From: JAVJUV01 sp040220415
Lineage (GTDB): Bacteria > Pseudomonadota > Alphaproteobacteria > Rhodobacterales > Rhodobacteraceae
Length of the DNA: 64,000 nt
Assembly: GCA_040220415.1 (NCBI GenBank)
Contig: JAVJUV010000089.1
Coordinates: forward strand, 181,378-245,377
Reading direction: 5' to 3'
Both the position numbers and the translations under genes were made by a program. This document shows, one piece after another, positions 24,223 through 33,704 of this stretch (within the stretch, counting starts at the first letter, position 1; each line of letters starts with the position of its first letter). A model generated the notes under the pieces. It made no database searches and was not told where the DNA came from. It worked only from the letters and a program-made list of their open reading frames with translations.

Positions 24223-25431
24223 ATGGCCCGCGCGTTTCTCGTTGTCATGGACAGCGTGGGCGCGGGAGGCGCGCCGGATGCCGCCGCGTATTTCAATGGC
24301 GACACGCCGGACTCGGGGGCGAATACGCTTGGCCATATCGCCCGTGCCTGTGCGGCGGGCGAGGCGGAGCAGGGGCGCACGGGGCCACTGAATATGCCGC
24401 ATCTCGGAGGCTTTGGGCTTGGGGCGGCCGTGAGACTGGCATCGGGAGCCGAGATGCCGGGATTCCCGATGAACGGAAACGGCCTGTGGGGCGCGGCAAC
24501 CGAGGTATCGAGGGGCAAGGACACGCCCTCGGGCCATTGGGAGCTGGCCGGGGTGCCTGTTCCCTGGGACTGGCACTATTTCCCCAACGAGAACCCGGCC
24601 TTTCCGTTGGAGCTGATGGCCGAGGCGGCACGGCTTGCCGGGACCGAAGGGACTTTGGGGAACTGCCATGCCTCGGGCACGGCGATCATCGATGAGCTTG
24701 GCGCGGAGCATCTGCGGACCGGCTGGCCGATCTGCTATACCTCGGTCGACAGCGTTTTCCAGATCGCGGCGCATGAAGAAAGTTACGGGCTGGAGCGTTT
24801 GCTGGCGCTCTGCAAGGCACTTGCTCCGACGCTGCACGGCATGCGGGTGGGCCGCGTCATTGCCCGGCCCTTCGTTGGAGAGCCGGGCGGATTTCGCAGG
24901 ACAAGCAACCGCAAGGACTTTGCCATCGAGCCGCCGGAGCCGACACTTTGCGAGTGGGTGCAGGATGCCGGTGGCCGGGTTCATGCCATCGGGAAGATTG
25001 GCGACATCTTTTCGATGAAGGGCATCGATGTCTTGGTGAAGGGCCCCGATACCGATCTGATGGACAATCTCGTGAGGCTTGCCGCCGATGCCGAGGACGG
25101 CAGTCTGACCTTCGCGAACTTCGTCGAGTTCGACACCAACTTCGGACACCGCCGAGATGTTTCGGGCTATGCGCGGGCGCTGGAGTGGTTCGATGCTCAG
25201 CTGCCCAGGGTCTTCGATCACCTTGGGGCGGGCGACCTGATCCTTTTCACCGCGGATCATGGAAACGACCCGACCTGGATCGGTACGGATCATACACGGG
25301 AAAGAGTTCCTGTCCTTGGCTACGGCGCCGGTTCAAAGGCTGTCGGTCATGTCGACTTCGTGGATGTGGCAGCGAGCATCGCGGCTCATCTTGGGTTGCC
25401 GTCGCAGGGCAGGGGAAGGAGCTTTCTGTGA
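24223..25431 (+). CDS. deoB: Phosphopentomutase
   Basis: DeoB interconverts (deoxy)ribose-1- and -5-phosphate, linking nucleoside cleavage to central metabolism. The 402-residue alkaline-phosphatase-superfamily protein starts MARAFLVVMDSVGAGGAPDA, with the metal-binding Asp, SGHWELAGVP, and the C-terminal FTADHGNDPTWIGTDHTRE metal-ligand cluster. It overlaps add by 4 nt. Confidence 0.96.
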   Translation: MARAFLVVMDSVGAGGAPDAAAYFNGDTPDSGANTLGHIARACAAGEAEQGRTGPLNMPHLGGFGLGAAVRLASGAEMPGFPMNGNGLWGAATEVSRGKDTPSGHWELAGVPVPWDWHYFPNENPAFPLELMAEAARLAGTEGTLGNCHASGTAIIDELGAEHLRTGWPICYTSVDSVFQIAAHEESYGLERLLALCKALAPTLHGMRVGRVIARPFVGEPGGFRRTSNRKDFAIEPPEPTLCEWVQDAGGRVHAIGKIGDIFSMKGIDVLVKGPDTDLMDNLVRLAADAEDGSLTFANFVEFDTNFGHRRDVSGYARALEWFDAQLPRVFDHLGAGDLILFTADHGNDPTWIGTDHTRERVPVLGYGAGSKAVGHVDFVDVAASIAAHLGLPSQGRGRSFL

Positions 25432-26408
25432 GGGACTTGGCGAAGGTCGAACTGCACCTGCACCTGGAAGGTGCGGCTCCGCCTGCGTTCATCCGGGGGC
25501 TGGCTGCGGAAAAGCACGAGGACATATCGGGGATTTTCGACGAGAAGGGCGCTTACAAGTTCTCGGATTTTTGGGAGTTTCTGCGGGTCTACGAGGCTGC
25601 CACTTCCGTCCTGGCGACGCCGGAGGATTATCGTCGGTTGACGCTTGCCGTCCTGGAAGAGAGTGCGGCGGCGGGTGTGATTTACTCCGAGACGTTCCTT
25701 TCCCCCGATTTCTGCGGGGGGCGGGATGTGGTGGCATGGCGCGAGTATCTGGCGGCGATCCGGGAAGCGGCTGACGAGGCCGAACGGAAAGACGGAATCG
25801 TCTTGCGCGGCGTCGTCACCTGTATCCGCCACTTCGGACCGGACAAGGCGAGGGAGACGGCACTTTGTGCGGCCGAGACGGCGGGCGACTGGATCGTCGG
25901 ATTCGGGATTGCCGGGGACGAAAGGGCTGGAAAGCCAAAGGACTTCGCATGGTCCTTCGACTGTGCGCGCAAGGCCGGCCTGAGACTGACTGCCCATGCG
26001 GGCGAATGGGCCGGGCCCGAGAGCGTCAGGGATGTTCTGGACGATCTTGGGGTGGAACGGATCGGACACGGCGTCAGGGCAATCGAGGAGCTTGCGCTGG
26101 TCGACCGACTGGCAGAGGACGGTGTGGTACTGGAAGTATGTCCGGGATCGAACGTGGCGCTGGGAGTTTATCCCGGCTGGCGTGCGCATCCGATCCACCG
26201 GTTGCGCGAAAGAGGGGTGAAAGTCACGGTTTCGACCGACGATCCGCCGTTCTTCCACACGACGATGACGAACGAGTATGATCGCCTGGCGGACGCCTTC
26301 GACTGGGACGAAGGCGTTTTCAAGGATATCGCCCGAGATTCTGCCGACGCAGCGTTCTGCGATTTAGCGACAAAAGAAAAGATTCTGAAGAAACTGGAGA
26401 CAACATGA
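25428..26408 (+). CDS. add: Adenosine deaminase
   Basis: Add converts (deoxy)adenosine to (deoxy)inosine. The 326-residue product has zinc ligands in VELHLHLEGA (HxH), the catalytic LTAHAGEW, RIGHGVRA and STDDPPFF. The start is GTG at 25428, overlapping the deoB stop as GTGA, with AAGGAG upstream. An adenine deaminase-like activity cannot be fully excluded, but the operon favours adenosine. Confidence 0.92.
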   Translation: MRDLAKVELHLHLEGAAPPAFIRGLAAEKHEDISGIFDEKGAYKFSDFWEFLRVYEAATSVLATPEDYRRLTLAVLEESAAAGVIYSETFLSPDFCGGRDVVAWREYLAAIREAADEAERKDGIVLRGVVTCIRHFGPDKARETALCAAETAGDWIVGFGIAGDERAGKPKDFAWSFDCARKAGLRLTAHAGEWAGPESVRDVLDDLGVERIGHGVRAIEELALVDRLAEDGVVLEVCPGSNVALGVYPGWRAHPIHRLRERGVKVTVSTDDPPFFHTTMTNEYDRLADAFDWDEGVFKDIARDSADAAFCDLATKEKILKKLETT

Positions 26409-27037
26409 CCGAGCACCTGACCGTCGTCGATCATCCGCTGGTGCAGCACAAGCTGACCCTGATGCGCGACAAGAACACATCGACGGCCGTGTTCCGGCAA
26501 CTGCTGCGGGAGATCAGCCACCTTCTGGCTTACGAGGTGACCCGGGAGTTGCCCATGACGACCCAGGAGATCGAGACGCCGCTTACCAGGATGAGAGCGC
26601 CGGTGCTGGACGGACGCAAGCTGGCGCTGGTGTCGATCCTGAGGGCGGGGAACGGACTGCTGGACGGGATGCTTGACCTGATTCCTTCGGCGCGCGTGGG
26701 ATTTGTCGGACTTTACCGTGACGAGAAGACGCTTCAGCCAGTGCAGTACTATTGCAAGCTGCCGGGCGAATTGGAGGATCGGCTTGTCATCGCCGTCGAT
26801 CCGATGCTGGCGACCGGGAACAGTTCTGCCGCGGCCGTCGACCTTATCAAGAAGGCCGGGGCGACGGATATCCGCTTTCTTTGCCTGCTGGCTGCGCCGG
26901 AGGGCGTTGCGCGGATGAAGGCGGCCCATCCGGACGTGCCGATCGTTACGGCGTCTCTTGACGAAAGGTTGAACGAAAAGGGCTATATCGTGCCCGGACT
27001 GGGCGATGCGGGCGACCGGATGTACGGCACCAAGTAG
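26405..27037 (+). CDS. upp: Uracil phosphoribosyltransferase
   Basis: Upp joins uracil and PRPP to UMP. The 210-residue protein starts with the family segment VVDHPLVQHKLTLMRDKNTS and carries the PRPP loop IAVDPMLATGNSSAAAVDLI and the C-terminal GDAGDRMYGTK. It overlaps add by 4 nt and closes the cdd-deoA-deoB-add-upp unit. Confidence 0.97.
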   Translation: MTEHLTVVDHPLVQHKLTLMRDKNTSTAVFRQLLREISHLLAYEVTRELPMTTQEIETPLTRMRAPVLDGRKLALVSILRAGNGLLDGMLDLIPSARVGFVGLYRDEKTLQPVQYYCKLPGELEDRLVIAVDPMLATGNSSAAAVDLIKKAGATDIRFLCLLAAPEGVARMKAAHPDVPIVTASLDERLNEKGYIVPGLGDAGDRMYGTK

Positions 27038-27111
27038 CGGCTTCGAATCTCTTTACAGACAACCAGGGTCACGGCACTCTGCCACGGTGGAAATCGCACC
27101 TCGGGGGGGAT

Positions 27112-27387
27112 GTGAAGCACTTTGCCGGGCTGGTGGCCGTTCTTTTTTCATTTGTCTGCGTGACGTCCGCGGCCATCGCCGATGAGGCGCGCGTGCCGCC
27201 ACGGGATTACGCGAAGCGTCACTATGTTGACGGGGACGGCTGTCTTTTTACGCGATCCGAGGTTTCCGGCTGGGAGATCTGGGTTCAGCGCCTTGACGAG
27301 CAGAAGAAACCGATCTGTGGCATGGTGCCTTCCGGGGTCGCGCCTGCGGACAAGGTGCCGCTTGGAGTGCCCGACGCAAATACCTGA
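27112..27387 (+). CDS. Small secreted protein with one Cys pair
   Basis: GTG at 27112 opens a 91-residue protein with a signal peptide (about 1-23, ending AIADEA). The mature part is about 68 residues with two cysteines (DGCLF and PICGM) that may form a disulfide. Function is unknown. It is convergent with, and abuts, the next gene. Confidence 0.7.
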   Translation: MKHFAGLVAVLFSFVCVTSAAIADEARVPPRDYAKRHYVDGDGCLFTRSEVSGWEIWVQRLDEQKKPICGMVPSGVAPADKVPLGVPDANT

Positions 27388-28401
27388 TCAGCCTTCGCAA
27401 ATTCCTTGAAGCGCGATCCAGTCTCCGTCGCCCAGAAGGGGCGCCGGCGGCGGATTGTCCTGGCTGGCTTCGATGAGTGGCAGCGTTCTTTTGCCCGAAA
27501 AATCAAGGGCGTAGGCATATGCGGCGCCCGAGACGCCCGCCGTGGAAAGCCGGGAGATGAGGCTGACGTTCGACACGGGCGACGGGGGCGTGGCGACGAG
27601 TTGTTCGGCGTATCTGCGCAGTGTCTCGTCATCGACCCGGCCCGTTGTCAGAAGGCGCAGCGCGGTTGCAAGACCGGTTTCCGAGAGAAGACGCTCCAGC
27701 GGGTCGCGTTCCTTTCGTCTGAGGTCTTCCGCCAAGAGGTATCCCGCCAGCACGTCGGGGGTCTCGTGATCTTCGACCAGGCGGTGTCCGATCAGGATCG
27801 TTCCGCCGGGCAGGTGCGCGGTTTCCGCGAGTGCCGAGGGCAGGACGATCAACGTGGTCCGGGTTTCCGGAAAAAGCCGGTTTCTCAGCTTTTCGAGTGC
27901 CCTTAGCCCGGCGGTGTCCGTGCATGGAAGTCCGGAGACGCGCCGCACTTCCAAGCGCAGCCGCTCTCCGATTTCGGTGCGCGCGCCTTCGGGAACCAGA
28001 GATGCCGTGTAGCGGGTGATGGCGCCGGGAAGCCAGAATGTGGCCGCGGCCAGCAGGGTTGCGACGATGCCCGTGATGGCCAGGGCGCGAAGCCGTCCGG
28101 GCCGGGAAGACCGGCGCTGGATCGATTTTAGAACAGCCTCGATGGCCGAGATCATCTCCGGGTCGGAAAGCTCGAGTATCTCGGGCGTGTCTTCGCCCGG
28201 GGCATACAGAACGGGCGTTTGCCCGGGGTTGAGCCTTTGAATCGCCGGGAGAGACCAGTGGCTGAGTGCGGAGCCGTTCGGCGCCGCTATGGTCAAGGTC
28301 GCATCCCCGATCGCGACGATGACGTCACGGCGCTGGGCGTCAGGATCCGAGCGCCAGAGCCCCTCCGCTTCCAGCCGCTGGTATTTCGCCAGAACCGTCA
28401 C
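27388..28401 (-). CDS. Membrane protein with degenerate M48-peptidase-like domain
   Basis: The 337-residue protein has a cytoplasmic N-terminal part (1-100), one membrane helix (about 104-124) and a C-terminal domain whose ALAETAHLPGGTILIGHRLVE (about 190-210) matches the strand before the M48 active site. Where M48 proteases have HExxH, this has LAGYLLAED (218-226) with no His, so it is probably catalytically dead or has another role. The family link is by pattern. Confidence 0.65.
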   Translation of the reverse strand: MTVLAKYQRLEAEGLWRSDPDAQRRDVIVAIGDATLTIAAPNGSALSHWSLPAIQRLNPGQTPVLYAPGEDTPEILELSDPEMISAIEAVLKSIQRRSSRPGRLRALAITGIVATLLAAATFWLPGAITRYTASLVPEGARTEIGERLRLEVRRVSGLPCTDTAGLRALEKLRNRLFPETRTTLIVLPSALAETAHLPGGTILIGHRLVEDHETPDVLAGYLLAEDLRRKERDPLERLLSETGLATALRLLTTGRVDDETLRRYAEQLVATPPSPVSNVSLISRLSTAGVSGAAYAYALDFSGKRTLPLIEASQDNPPPAPLLGDGDWIALQGICEG

Positions 28402-28552
28402 GTTCGCTGCCGCCCCGCCTTCTGTATTCTGATTGACGCCAGTCTATCGCAAGCAAGTAGGGCCGACAATTGGCGCGAACGCTCACCAGCGGCTTGCACC
28501 CAAGACCCGCAGGGCTTAGCACGGGAGGCGCATAAATCACTGAGGAAACGTC

Positions 28553-29401
28553 ATGCCCGACGATCCCCGAACACTGGTCTCGACCGACTGGCTGGCCGAT
28601 CATCTGAAGGATCCGGACCTGCGCATTTTCGATGCGTCCTGGTACCTGCCGGACATGGGGCGCGACGGGAAGGCCGAATACGACAAGGCGCATATTCCCG
28701 GTGCGCGGTATTTCGACATCGACGCGATCTCGGACCAGCGCTCGGCCTTGCCGCACATGGCGCCGCCGCCCGAGAAGTTCATCAGCAGGATGCGCGCCAT
28801 GGGGGTGGGCGACGGGCACCAGGTGGTGGTCTACGACGGCGCCGGCATGTTCAGCGCCGCGCGGGTCTGGTGGCTGTTCCGCCTGATGGGCAAGATAGAC
28901 GTCGCCGTTCTGGACTGCGGTTTCGGCAAATGGCAGGCCGAGGGCCGTCCGGTGGAGGACATGCCGCCGATCATGCGCGACCGGCACATCACGGTGTCAC
29001 GGCAGAACCAGCTTGTTCGGGACGTCACACAGGTCGCCGCTGCCGCGAAGCTGCGCGATCACGAAATTCTGGACGCCCGTTCGCCGGCACGGTTCCGGGG
29101 CGAGGAGCCGGAACCGCGCGAAGGATTGCGGTCGGGTCATATTCCGGGATCGAAGAACGTGCATTACCGGACCCTTCTGAACGATGACGGCACCATGAAA
29201 TCACGGGAAGGCTTAAGAAAGGTTTTCGAAGCGGCCGGTGCCGACCTGTCGAAGCCGGTCATCACCACGTGCGGCTCGGGCGTGACGGCGGCGATCATAT
29301 CGCTGGCGCTCGAGCGGCTTGGGCACCACAATCATTCGCTTTACGACGGGTCCTGGTCGGAGTGGGGCGCGTTCGATTACCTGACGGTCGAGACGGGATG
29401 A
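28553..29401 (+). CDS. sseA: 3-mercaptopyruvate sulfurtransferase (tandem rhodanese)
   Basis: Two rhodanese domains form the 282-residue protein: an inactive N-terminal one (WLADHLKDPDLRIFDASWYLP, HIPGARYFDID) and an active C-terminal one with the loop CGSGVTA. The CGSGVTA loop is characteristic of mercaptopyruvate rather than thiosulfate sulfurtransferases. It transfers sulfur from 3-mercaptopyruvate to acceptors such as cyanide or thiols. Its stop overlaps the next start. Confidence 0.92.
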   Translation: MPDDPRTLVSTDWLADHLKDPDLRIFDASWYLPDMGRDGKAEYDKAHIPGARYFDIDAISDQRSALPHMAPPPEKFISRMRAMGVGDGHQVVVYDGAGMFSAARVWWLFRLMGKIDVAVLDCGFGKWQAEGRPVEDMPPIMRDRHITVSRQNQLVRDVTQVAAAAKLRDHEILDARSPARFRGEEPEPREGLRSGHIPGSKNVHYRTLLNDDGTMKSREGLRKVFEAAGADLSKPVITTCGSGVTAAIISLALERLGHHNHSLYDGSWSEWGAFDYLTVETG

Positions 29402-29964
29402 CGATCCAGAAGGCAGGCACCGAGGTCGCTTACACGATCACTTTCCTCGAGATGGATGCGCGGCCTTCCTATGACTGGCCGCACTTGCCGGCGGGCTCGA
29501 CGGCGGCACTTCTGAAGGCGGAAAAACCGCCGCTCTGGTGGTTCCTGTCGCTTTATGACGCGGTGGGGCGGGATTATGCCTGGGAGGACATTCACAAGCG
29601 CGAACAGGACGAGCTTGAAGAATGGCTTCAGCGGGAGGAGACCGCGCTTTACACGCTGTTGGATCATGGCTGGCCGCAGGGCTTTTTCCTGATCGACCGG
29701 CAGGACGGGGGGGTGACGGATCTGGCCTATTTCGGAATGGTGCCCGAAGCCGTTGGCCGGGGGCTGGGAGGCTGGCTTGTGAAGACCGCGACCCTGACCG
29801 CCTGGGACAGCCCCGGGACCGAAAAGGTCACGGTCAACACCTGCACACTGGACCATCCCCGCGCCCTTGCGCTTTATCAGAAAAACGGGTTCACCCCTGT
29901 CCGACGCGAAGACAAGACACGAATCCTGACCCGCGACCGCGACCTGACCCGCATTCCAAGTTAG
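29398..29964 (+). CDS. GNAT-family N-acetyltransferase
   Basis: The 188-residue protein has the acetyl-CoA-binding motif A (VPEAVGRGLGGWLVKTA) and the downstream TCTLDHPRALALYQKNGF, typical of GNAT enzymes. The substrate is unknown. ATG overlaps the sseA stop (ATGA), so the two are co-translated and followed closely by the aminotransferase. Confidence 0.88.
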   Translation: MTIQKAGTEVAYTITFLEMDARPSYDWPHLPAGSTAALLKAEKPPLWWFLSLYDAVGRDYAWEDIHKREQDELEEWLQREETALYTLLDHGWPQGFFLIDRQDGGVTDLAYFGMVPEAVGRGLGGWLVKTATLTAWDSPGTEKVTVNTCTLDHPRALALYQKNGFTPVRREDKTRILTRDRDLTRIPS

Positions 29965-29973
29965 AGGCATGCC

Positions 29974-31158
29974 ATGCTGACCGACCTGAAACCGCAACCC
30001 GCCGACAAGATCCTTGCCCTGATGCAGACCTTTCGCGAGGACCCGCGCGAGAACAAGATCGACCTGGGTGTGGGCGTCTACAAGAACGCCGAGGGCGTTA
30101 CGCCGGTGATGCGCGCCGTGAAGGCCGCCGAGCGGCGGCTGGTCGAGACGCAGGAGACCAAGGCGTATACCGGGCTGGCCGGCGATCCGGCCTATGCCGC
30201 GGCGATGCGTGGCCTGATCCTGGCGGAAAGCGTGGACGCGGGACGCGTGGCCGCCATAGCCACGCCGGGCGGGACCGGGGCGATCCGGCAGGGGCTTGAA
30301 CTGATGCAGTACGCAGACCGTTCGGCGACCATCTGGCTTTCTGCGCCGACCTGGCCGAACCATCCCTCGATCGTGAAATACCTGGGCGTGCCGATGCGGG
30401 AATACCGCTATCTGGCAAGCGATCTTCCGGTCGTCGATTTCGACGGCATGATGGAGGATCTGAAGGCTGTGAAGGCGGGCGACCTGGTTCTGCTGCACGG
30501 CTGCTGCCACAACCCGACCGGCGCGAACCTGACACCGGAGCAATGGGGCATCGTCGCGGATCATCTGGAAGCCACCGGCGCAATCCCGTTCATCGACATC
30601 GCGTACCAGGGCTTCGGCGACGGGCTGGAGGAAGACGCTTACGGTGTCCGGCTGCTGGCGGCGCGGATGCCGGAGATGATCGTGGCGGCGAGTTGTTCAA
30701 AGAATTTCGGGGTTTACCGCGAGCGGACCGGGCTTTTGATGGCGATCGCGCCGGAAGAGAAGTCGAAGGGCGAGGCGCAGGCGACGCTGAATTTCCTGAA
30801 CCGCCAGAACTATTCCTTCCCGCCGGATCACGGGGCGCGGGTGGTGCAGATGATCCTGGACGATCCCGAACTGCGCGCCGACTGGCAGACCGAGCTGGAG
30901 GATGTGCGGCTGGGCATGCTGAAGCTGCGCGAGCAACTGGCGCGGGAGCTGAGGAACCGCACGAACTCGGATCGCTTCGATTTCATTGCCGAACATCGCG
31001 GCATGTTCTCGCGGCTGGGGGCTTCGCCCGAGCAGGTGGCCGAACTGCGCGAGAAGCACGGGATCTACATGATCGGGGACAGCCGGATGAACATCGCCGG
31101 GCTGAACCAGGCGACCGTTCCGATCCTTGCCGAGGCCATTGTGGCCACCGGAATCTGA
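29974..31158 (+). CDS. tyrB: Aromatic amino acid / aspartate aminotransferase (class I)
   Basis: This 394-residue PLP enzyme is of the AspC/TyrB type: MLTDLKPQPADKILALMQTF start, LLHGCCHNPTGANL, FIDIAYQGFGDGLEEDA, the PLP Lys in ASCSKNFGVYRERTG and the C-terminal MIGDSRMNIAGLN. It transfers amino groups between aspartate or aromatic amino acids and 2-oxo acids. Substrate preference (TyrB versus AspC) is not settled by sequence reading. Confidence 0.9.
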   Translation: MLTDLKPQPADKILALMQTFREDPRENKIDLGVGVYKNAEGVTPVMRAVKAAERRLVETQETKAYTGLAGDPAYAAAMRGLILAESVDAGRVAAIATPGGTGAIRQGLELMQYADRSATIWLSAPTWPNHPSIVKYLGVPMREYRYLASDLPVVDFDGMMEDLKAVKAGDLVLLHGCCHNPTGANLTPEQWGIVADHLEATGAIPFIDIAYQGFGDGLEEDAYGVRLLAARMPEMIVAASCSKNFGVYRERTGLLMAIAPEEKSKGEAQATLNFLNRQNYSFPPDHGARVVQMILDDPELRADWQTELEDVRLGMLKLREQLARELRNRTNSDRFDFIAEHRGMFSRLGASPEQVAELREKHGIYMIGDSRMNIAGLNQATVPILAEAIVATGI

Positions 31159-31260
31159 GGCGGGTTAACGGAACCTGACGGGGACGTGCGGGCTCTGGCG
31201 GCCTGGCGCACCGGCTTTTGAGGGTTTTTACGGATTTCCTGAGGAAATCGCGAAATCGCA

Positions 31261-31304
31261 ACGTCGGTATAACGTCGGTATTTTGTCGGTATACCGTCGG
31301 TGCC
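31261..31304 (+). repeat. Phased GTCGGTAT element, copy B
   Basis: Four 11-bp units follow one another without gaps: ACGTCGGTATA, ACGTCGGTATT, TTGTCGGTATA, CCGTCGGTGCC. TCGGT cores start at 31264, 31275, 31286 and 31297. Just upstream is a small inverted repeat GATTTCC-TGA-GGAAATC. The element lies between two convergent genes (the aminotransferase and folC), in a 239-bp gap with no other gene. Confidence 0.85.
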
Positions 31305-31397
31305 TCTAGGCGCACAGACCTGCCCGCCCACCACATGCAGTGTGCGTCAAATGAGATATGACCAAGGTCTGAACGCGCCGTCCCGCGTGGCGGAGGA

Positions 31398-32675
31398 TCA
31401 GCCGTTTTGCCTGAGAACCGCGCCTGCGAGGTAGAGCGAGCCGCAGATAAGGATGCGCGACGCCGGGTCTTGCGACACGATGTCGGCCAGGGCTTCGGCA
31501 ACAGAGGCCGCAACCGTTGCGGACAGCCCGACGCTTTCGGCGGCTGCGGCCGTGTCCTCGGCGGGCAAGGTCGCGGTTTCGCCGGGGATCGCAACGGCGT
31601 GCAGCGTGTCGGCCTGGGCCGCCAGGGGACGAAGGTATCCGGCGACGTCCTTTGTCGAGAGCATGCCGCAGATCATGTGGGTCGGGCGCGGCGGTAATTC
31701 GGCCAGCGTGGCCGCCAGCGCCTCGCCCGCCGCCGGGTTGTGGCCTCCGTCGAGCCAGAGCTCGGCCTTCGGTGCGGCCTCGACCAGCGGGCCGTGGCGC
31801 AGGCGCTGCATCCGGGCGGGCCAGAAGGCCTTGGTGACGGCACCCTCGCAGGCGGCGTCATCGAAGCCGAGGTGGCGAAGCGCGGCGAGGGCCATGCCCG
31901 CGTTGCCGATCTGGTGCGGGCCGCGCAGGTTCGGCAACGGCAGGTCGAGAAGGCCGGTCTCGTCCTGGAAGATCAGCCGTCCGCGTTCTTCCCAGGCGTG
32001 CCAGTGCTGGCCGGACGCGATGGTGGGGGCGCCGAATTTCGCCGCCTCGGCCTCGATCACGTCGAGGCTTTCGTCGTGCTGGGGACCGATGATCACAGGC
32101 ACGCCGCGCTTGATGATGCCGGCCTTCTGGTAGGCGATTTCGGCCAGCGTCTCGCCCAGGAACTGCTGGTGGTCCAGATCGATCGTGGTGATGATGGTGA
32201 GCCGGGGGTGGTCGACCACGTTCGTCGCATCGTGACGGCCGCCCAAGCCGACTTCGAGCAGCGTCCAGTCGGCCTTTTCGCGGACGAAGGCGAGAAAGGC
32301 GGCGACGGTGGTGATCTCGAAATAGGTGATCTGGTGGCCATCGTTGGCCTCGTAGACCTCGTCGAGGATCCGGGTCAGGCGGTCTTCGGAAATGATCTGC
32401 CCTGCCACCCGGATGCGTTCATGAAACCAGGCGAGGTGCGGCGAGGTATAGGCGTGAACGCTTTGTCCCGCGGTCTCGAGCCCGGCGCGGATCATGGCCT
32501 GGGTCGAACCCTTGCCGTTGGTGCCGGCGACGTGGATCACCGGCGGCAGATGTTCGTGCGGGTTGCCGACGGCGGCAAGGCAGCGGCCCATGCGGTCGAG
32601 CGTCAGGTCGATGACCTTGGGGTGCAGCGCCATCATGCGCTGAAGGATCGCGTCGGAGGAGGACGGCTTGGTCAT
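31398..32675 (-). CDS. folC: Bifunctional dihydrofolate synthase / folylpolyglutamate synthase
   Basis: FolC adds glutamate to dihydropteroate and to folates. The 425-residue Mur-ligase-like protein has the ATP loop GTNGKGSTQAM, the central DWTLLEVGLGGRHDATNVV and the C-terminal LWLDGGHNPAAGEAL. It follows accD in the same direction by 33 bp, a common folC-accD order. Confidence 0.96.
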   Translation of the reverse strand: MTKPSSSDAILQRMMALHPKVIDLTLDRMGRCLAAVGNPHEHLPPVIHVAGTNGKGSTQAMIRAGLETAGQSVHAYTSPHLAWFHERIRVAGQIISEDRLTRILDEVYEANDGHQITYFEITTVAAFLAFVREKADWTLLEVGLGGRHDATNVVDHPRLTIITTIDLDHQQFLGETLAEIAYQKAGIIKRGVPVIIGPQHDESLDVIEAEAAKFGAPTIASGQHWHAWEERGRLIFQDETGLLDLPLPNLRGPHQIGNAGMALAALRHLGFDDAACEGAVTKAFWPARMQRLRHGPLVEAAPKAELWLDGGHNPAAGEALAATLAELPPRPTHMICGMLSTKDVAGYLRPLAAQADTLHAVAIPGETATLPAEDTAAAAESVGLSATVAASVAEALADIVSQDPASRILICGSLYLAGAVLRQNG

Positions 32676-32708
32676 CGGCGGATTTTCCGGAGGTGACGGG
32701 AAAGGGGA

Positions 32709-33647
32709 TCAGCCGGTTTTGGCGTCGGTCTTTTCGCCTTCGGGCTGGACTGCCTCGGTCGTTTTTTCGGGCGCGGGAAGGTCGCCGGCGACGGCGGGCG
32801 GCAATCCGAGCAGCATGCGCGTGATCGTCACCAGTTCTTCCTTCATGTGCCTGCGGTGCGTTACGCGGTCGAGCATTCCGTGATCGAGGAGATATTCGGC
32901 GCGCTGAAAACCCTCGGGCAGCTTCTCGCGAATGGTCTGTTCGATGACGCGGGGACCGGCGAAGCAGATGAGCGCGTTGGGTTCGGCGATGTGGACGTCG
33001 CCCAGCATGGCATAGGAGGCGGTGACGCCGCCGGTGGTCGGGTGTGTCAGGACGACGATGTAGGGCAGGCCGGCCTCTTTCACCATCTCGATGGCCACGG
33101 TGGTGCGGGGCATCTGCATCAGGCTGAGGATGCCTTCCTGCATGCGCGCGCCGCCCGCGGCAGAGAACAGGATCAACGGGCGTTTGGTCTTGACGGCGCG
33201 TTCGGCTGCCGCGATGACGGCGTTGCCCACATACATGCCCATCGAGCCGCCCATGAAGCTGAAGTCCTGGGCCGCCGAGACGATGGGCGTCCGCCCGATC
33301 TCGCCCTCGGCAACCAGCATCGCCTCTTTCTCGCCCGTCGCCTTCTGCGCGGCGCGGAGACGATCGGGGTATCTTTTCTGATCGCGGAAATGCAGCGGAT
33401 CCTGCGTGGGAGCGGGAACGTCGATTTCGGTGAAGATGCCGTTGTCGAACAGGGCCGAGAAGCGTTCACGCGGGGTGATCGCCATATGGTGGTCGCAGTT
33501 GGTGCAGACGTTCAGGTTTGCGGCCAGTTCGCGGTGGAACAGCATGCTGCCGCATTCCGGGCACTTGGTCCAAAGGTTCTCGGGCACTTCCCGGCGCGAG
33601 AAGAGCGAGTTTATCTTGGGCCTGACGTAGTTCGAAATCCAGTTCAT
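32709..33647 (-). CDS. accD: Acetyl-CoA carboxylase carboxyltransferase subunit beta
   Basis: AccD with AccA transfers the carboxyl group from biotin to acetyl-CoA, the first step of fatty acid synthesis. The 312-residue protein has an N-terminal zinc ribbon (CPECGSMLFHRELAANLNVC with CTNC) and the crotonase-like core with FSFMGGSMGMYVGNAV and FSAAGGARMQEG. The C-terminal tail is acidic and Pro-rich. Confidence 0.97.
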   Translation of the reverse strand: MNWISNYVRPKINSLFSRREVPENLWTKCPECGSMLFHRELAANLNVCTNCDHHMAITPRERFSALFDNGIFTEIDVPAPTQDPLHFRDQKRYPDRLRAAQKATGEKEAMLVAEGEIGRTPIVSAAQDFSFMGGSMGMYVGNAVIAAAERAVKTKRPLILFSAAGGARMQEGILSLMQMPRTTVAIEMVKEAGLPYIVVLTHPTTGGVTASYAMLGDVHIAEPNALICFAGPRVIEQTIREKLPEGFQRAEYLLDHGMLDRVTHRRHMKEELVTITRMLLGLPPAVAGDLPAPEKTTEAVQPEGEKTDAKTG

Positions 33648-33704
33648 CTGCGTAAGCGTCCCCTGTCCTCGGCCTCAGTTAAGGCCCGTTTGCGCGAAAT
33701 GCAA

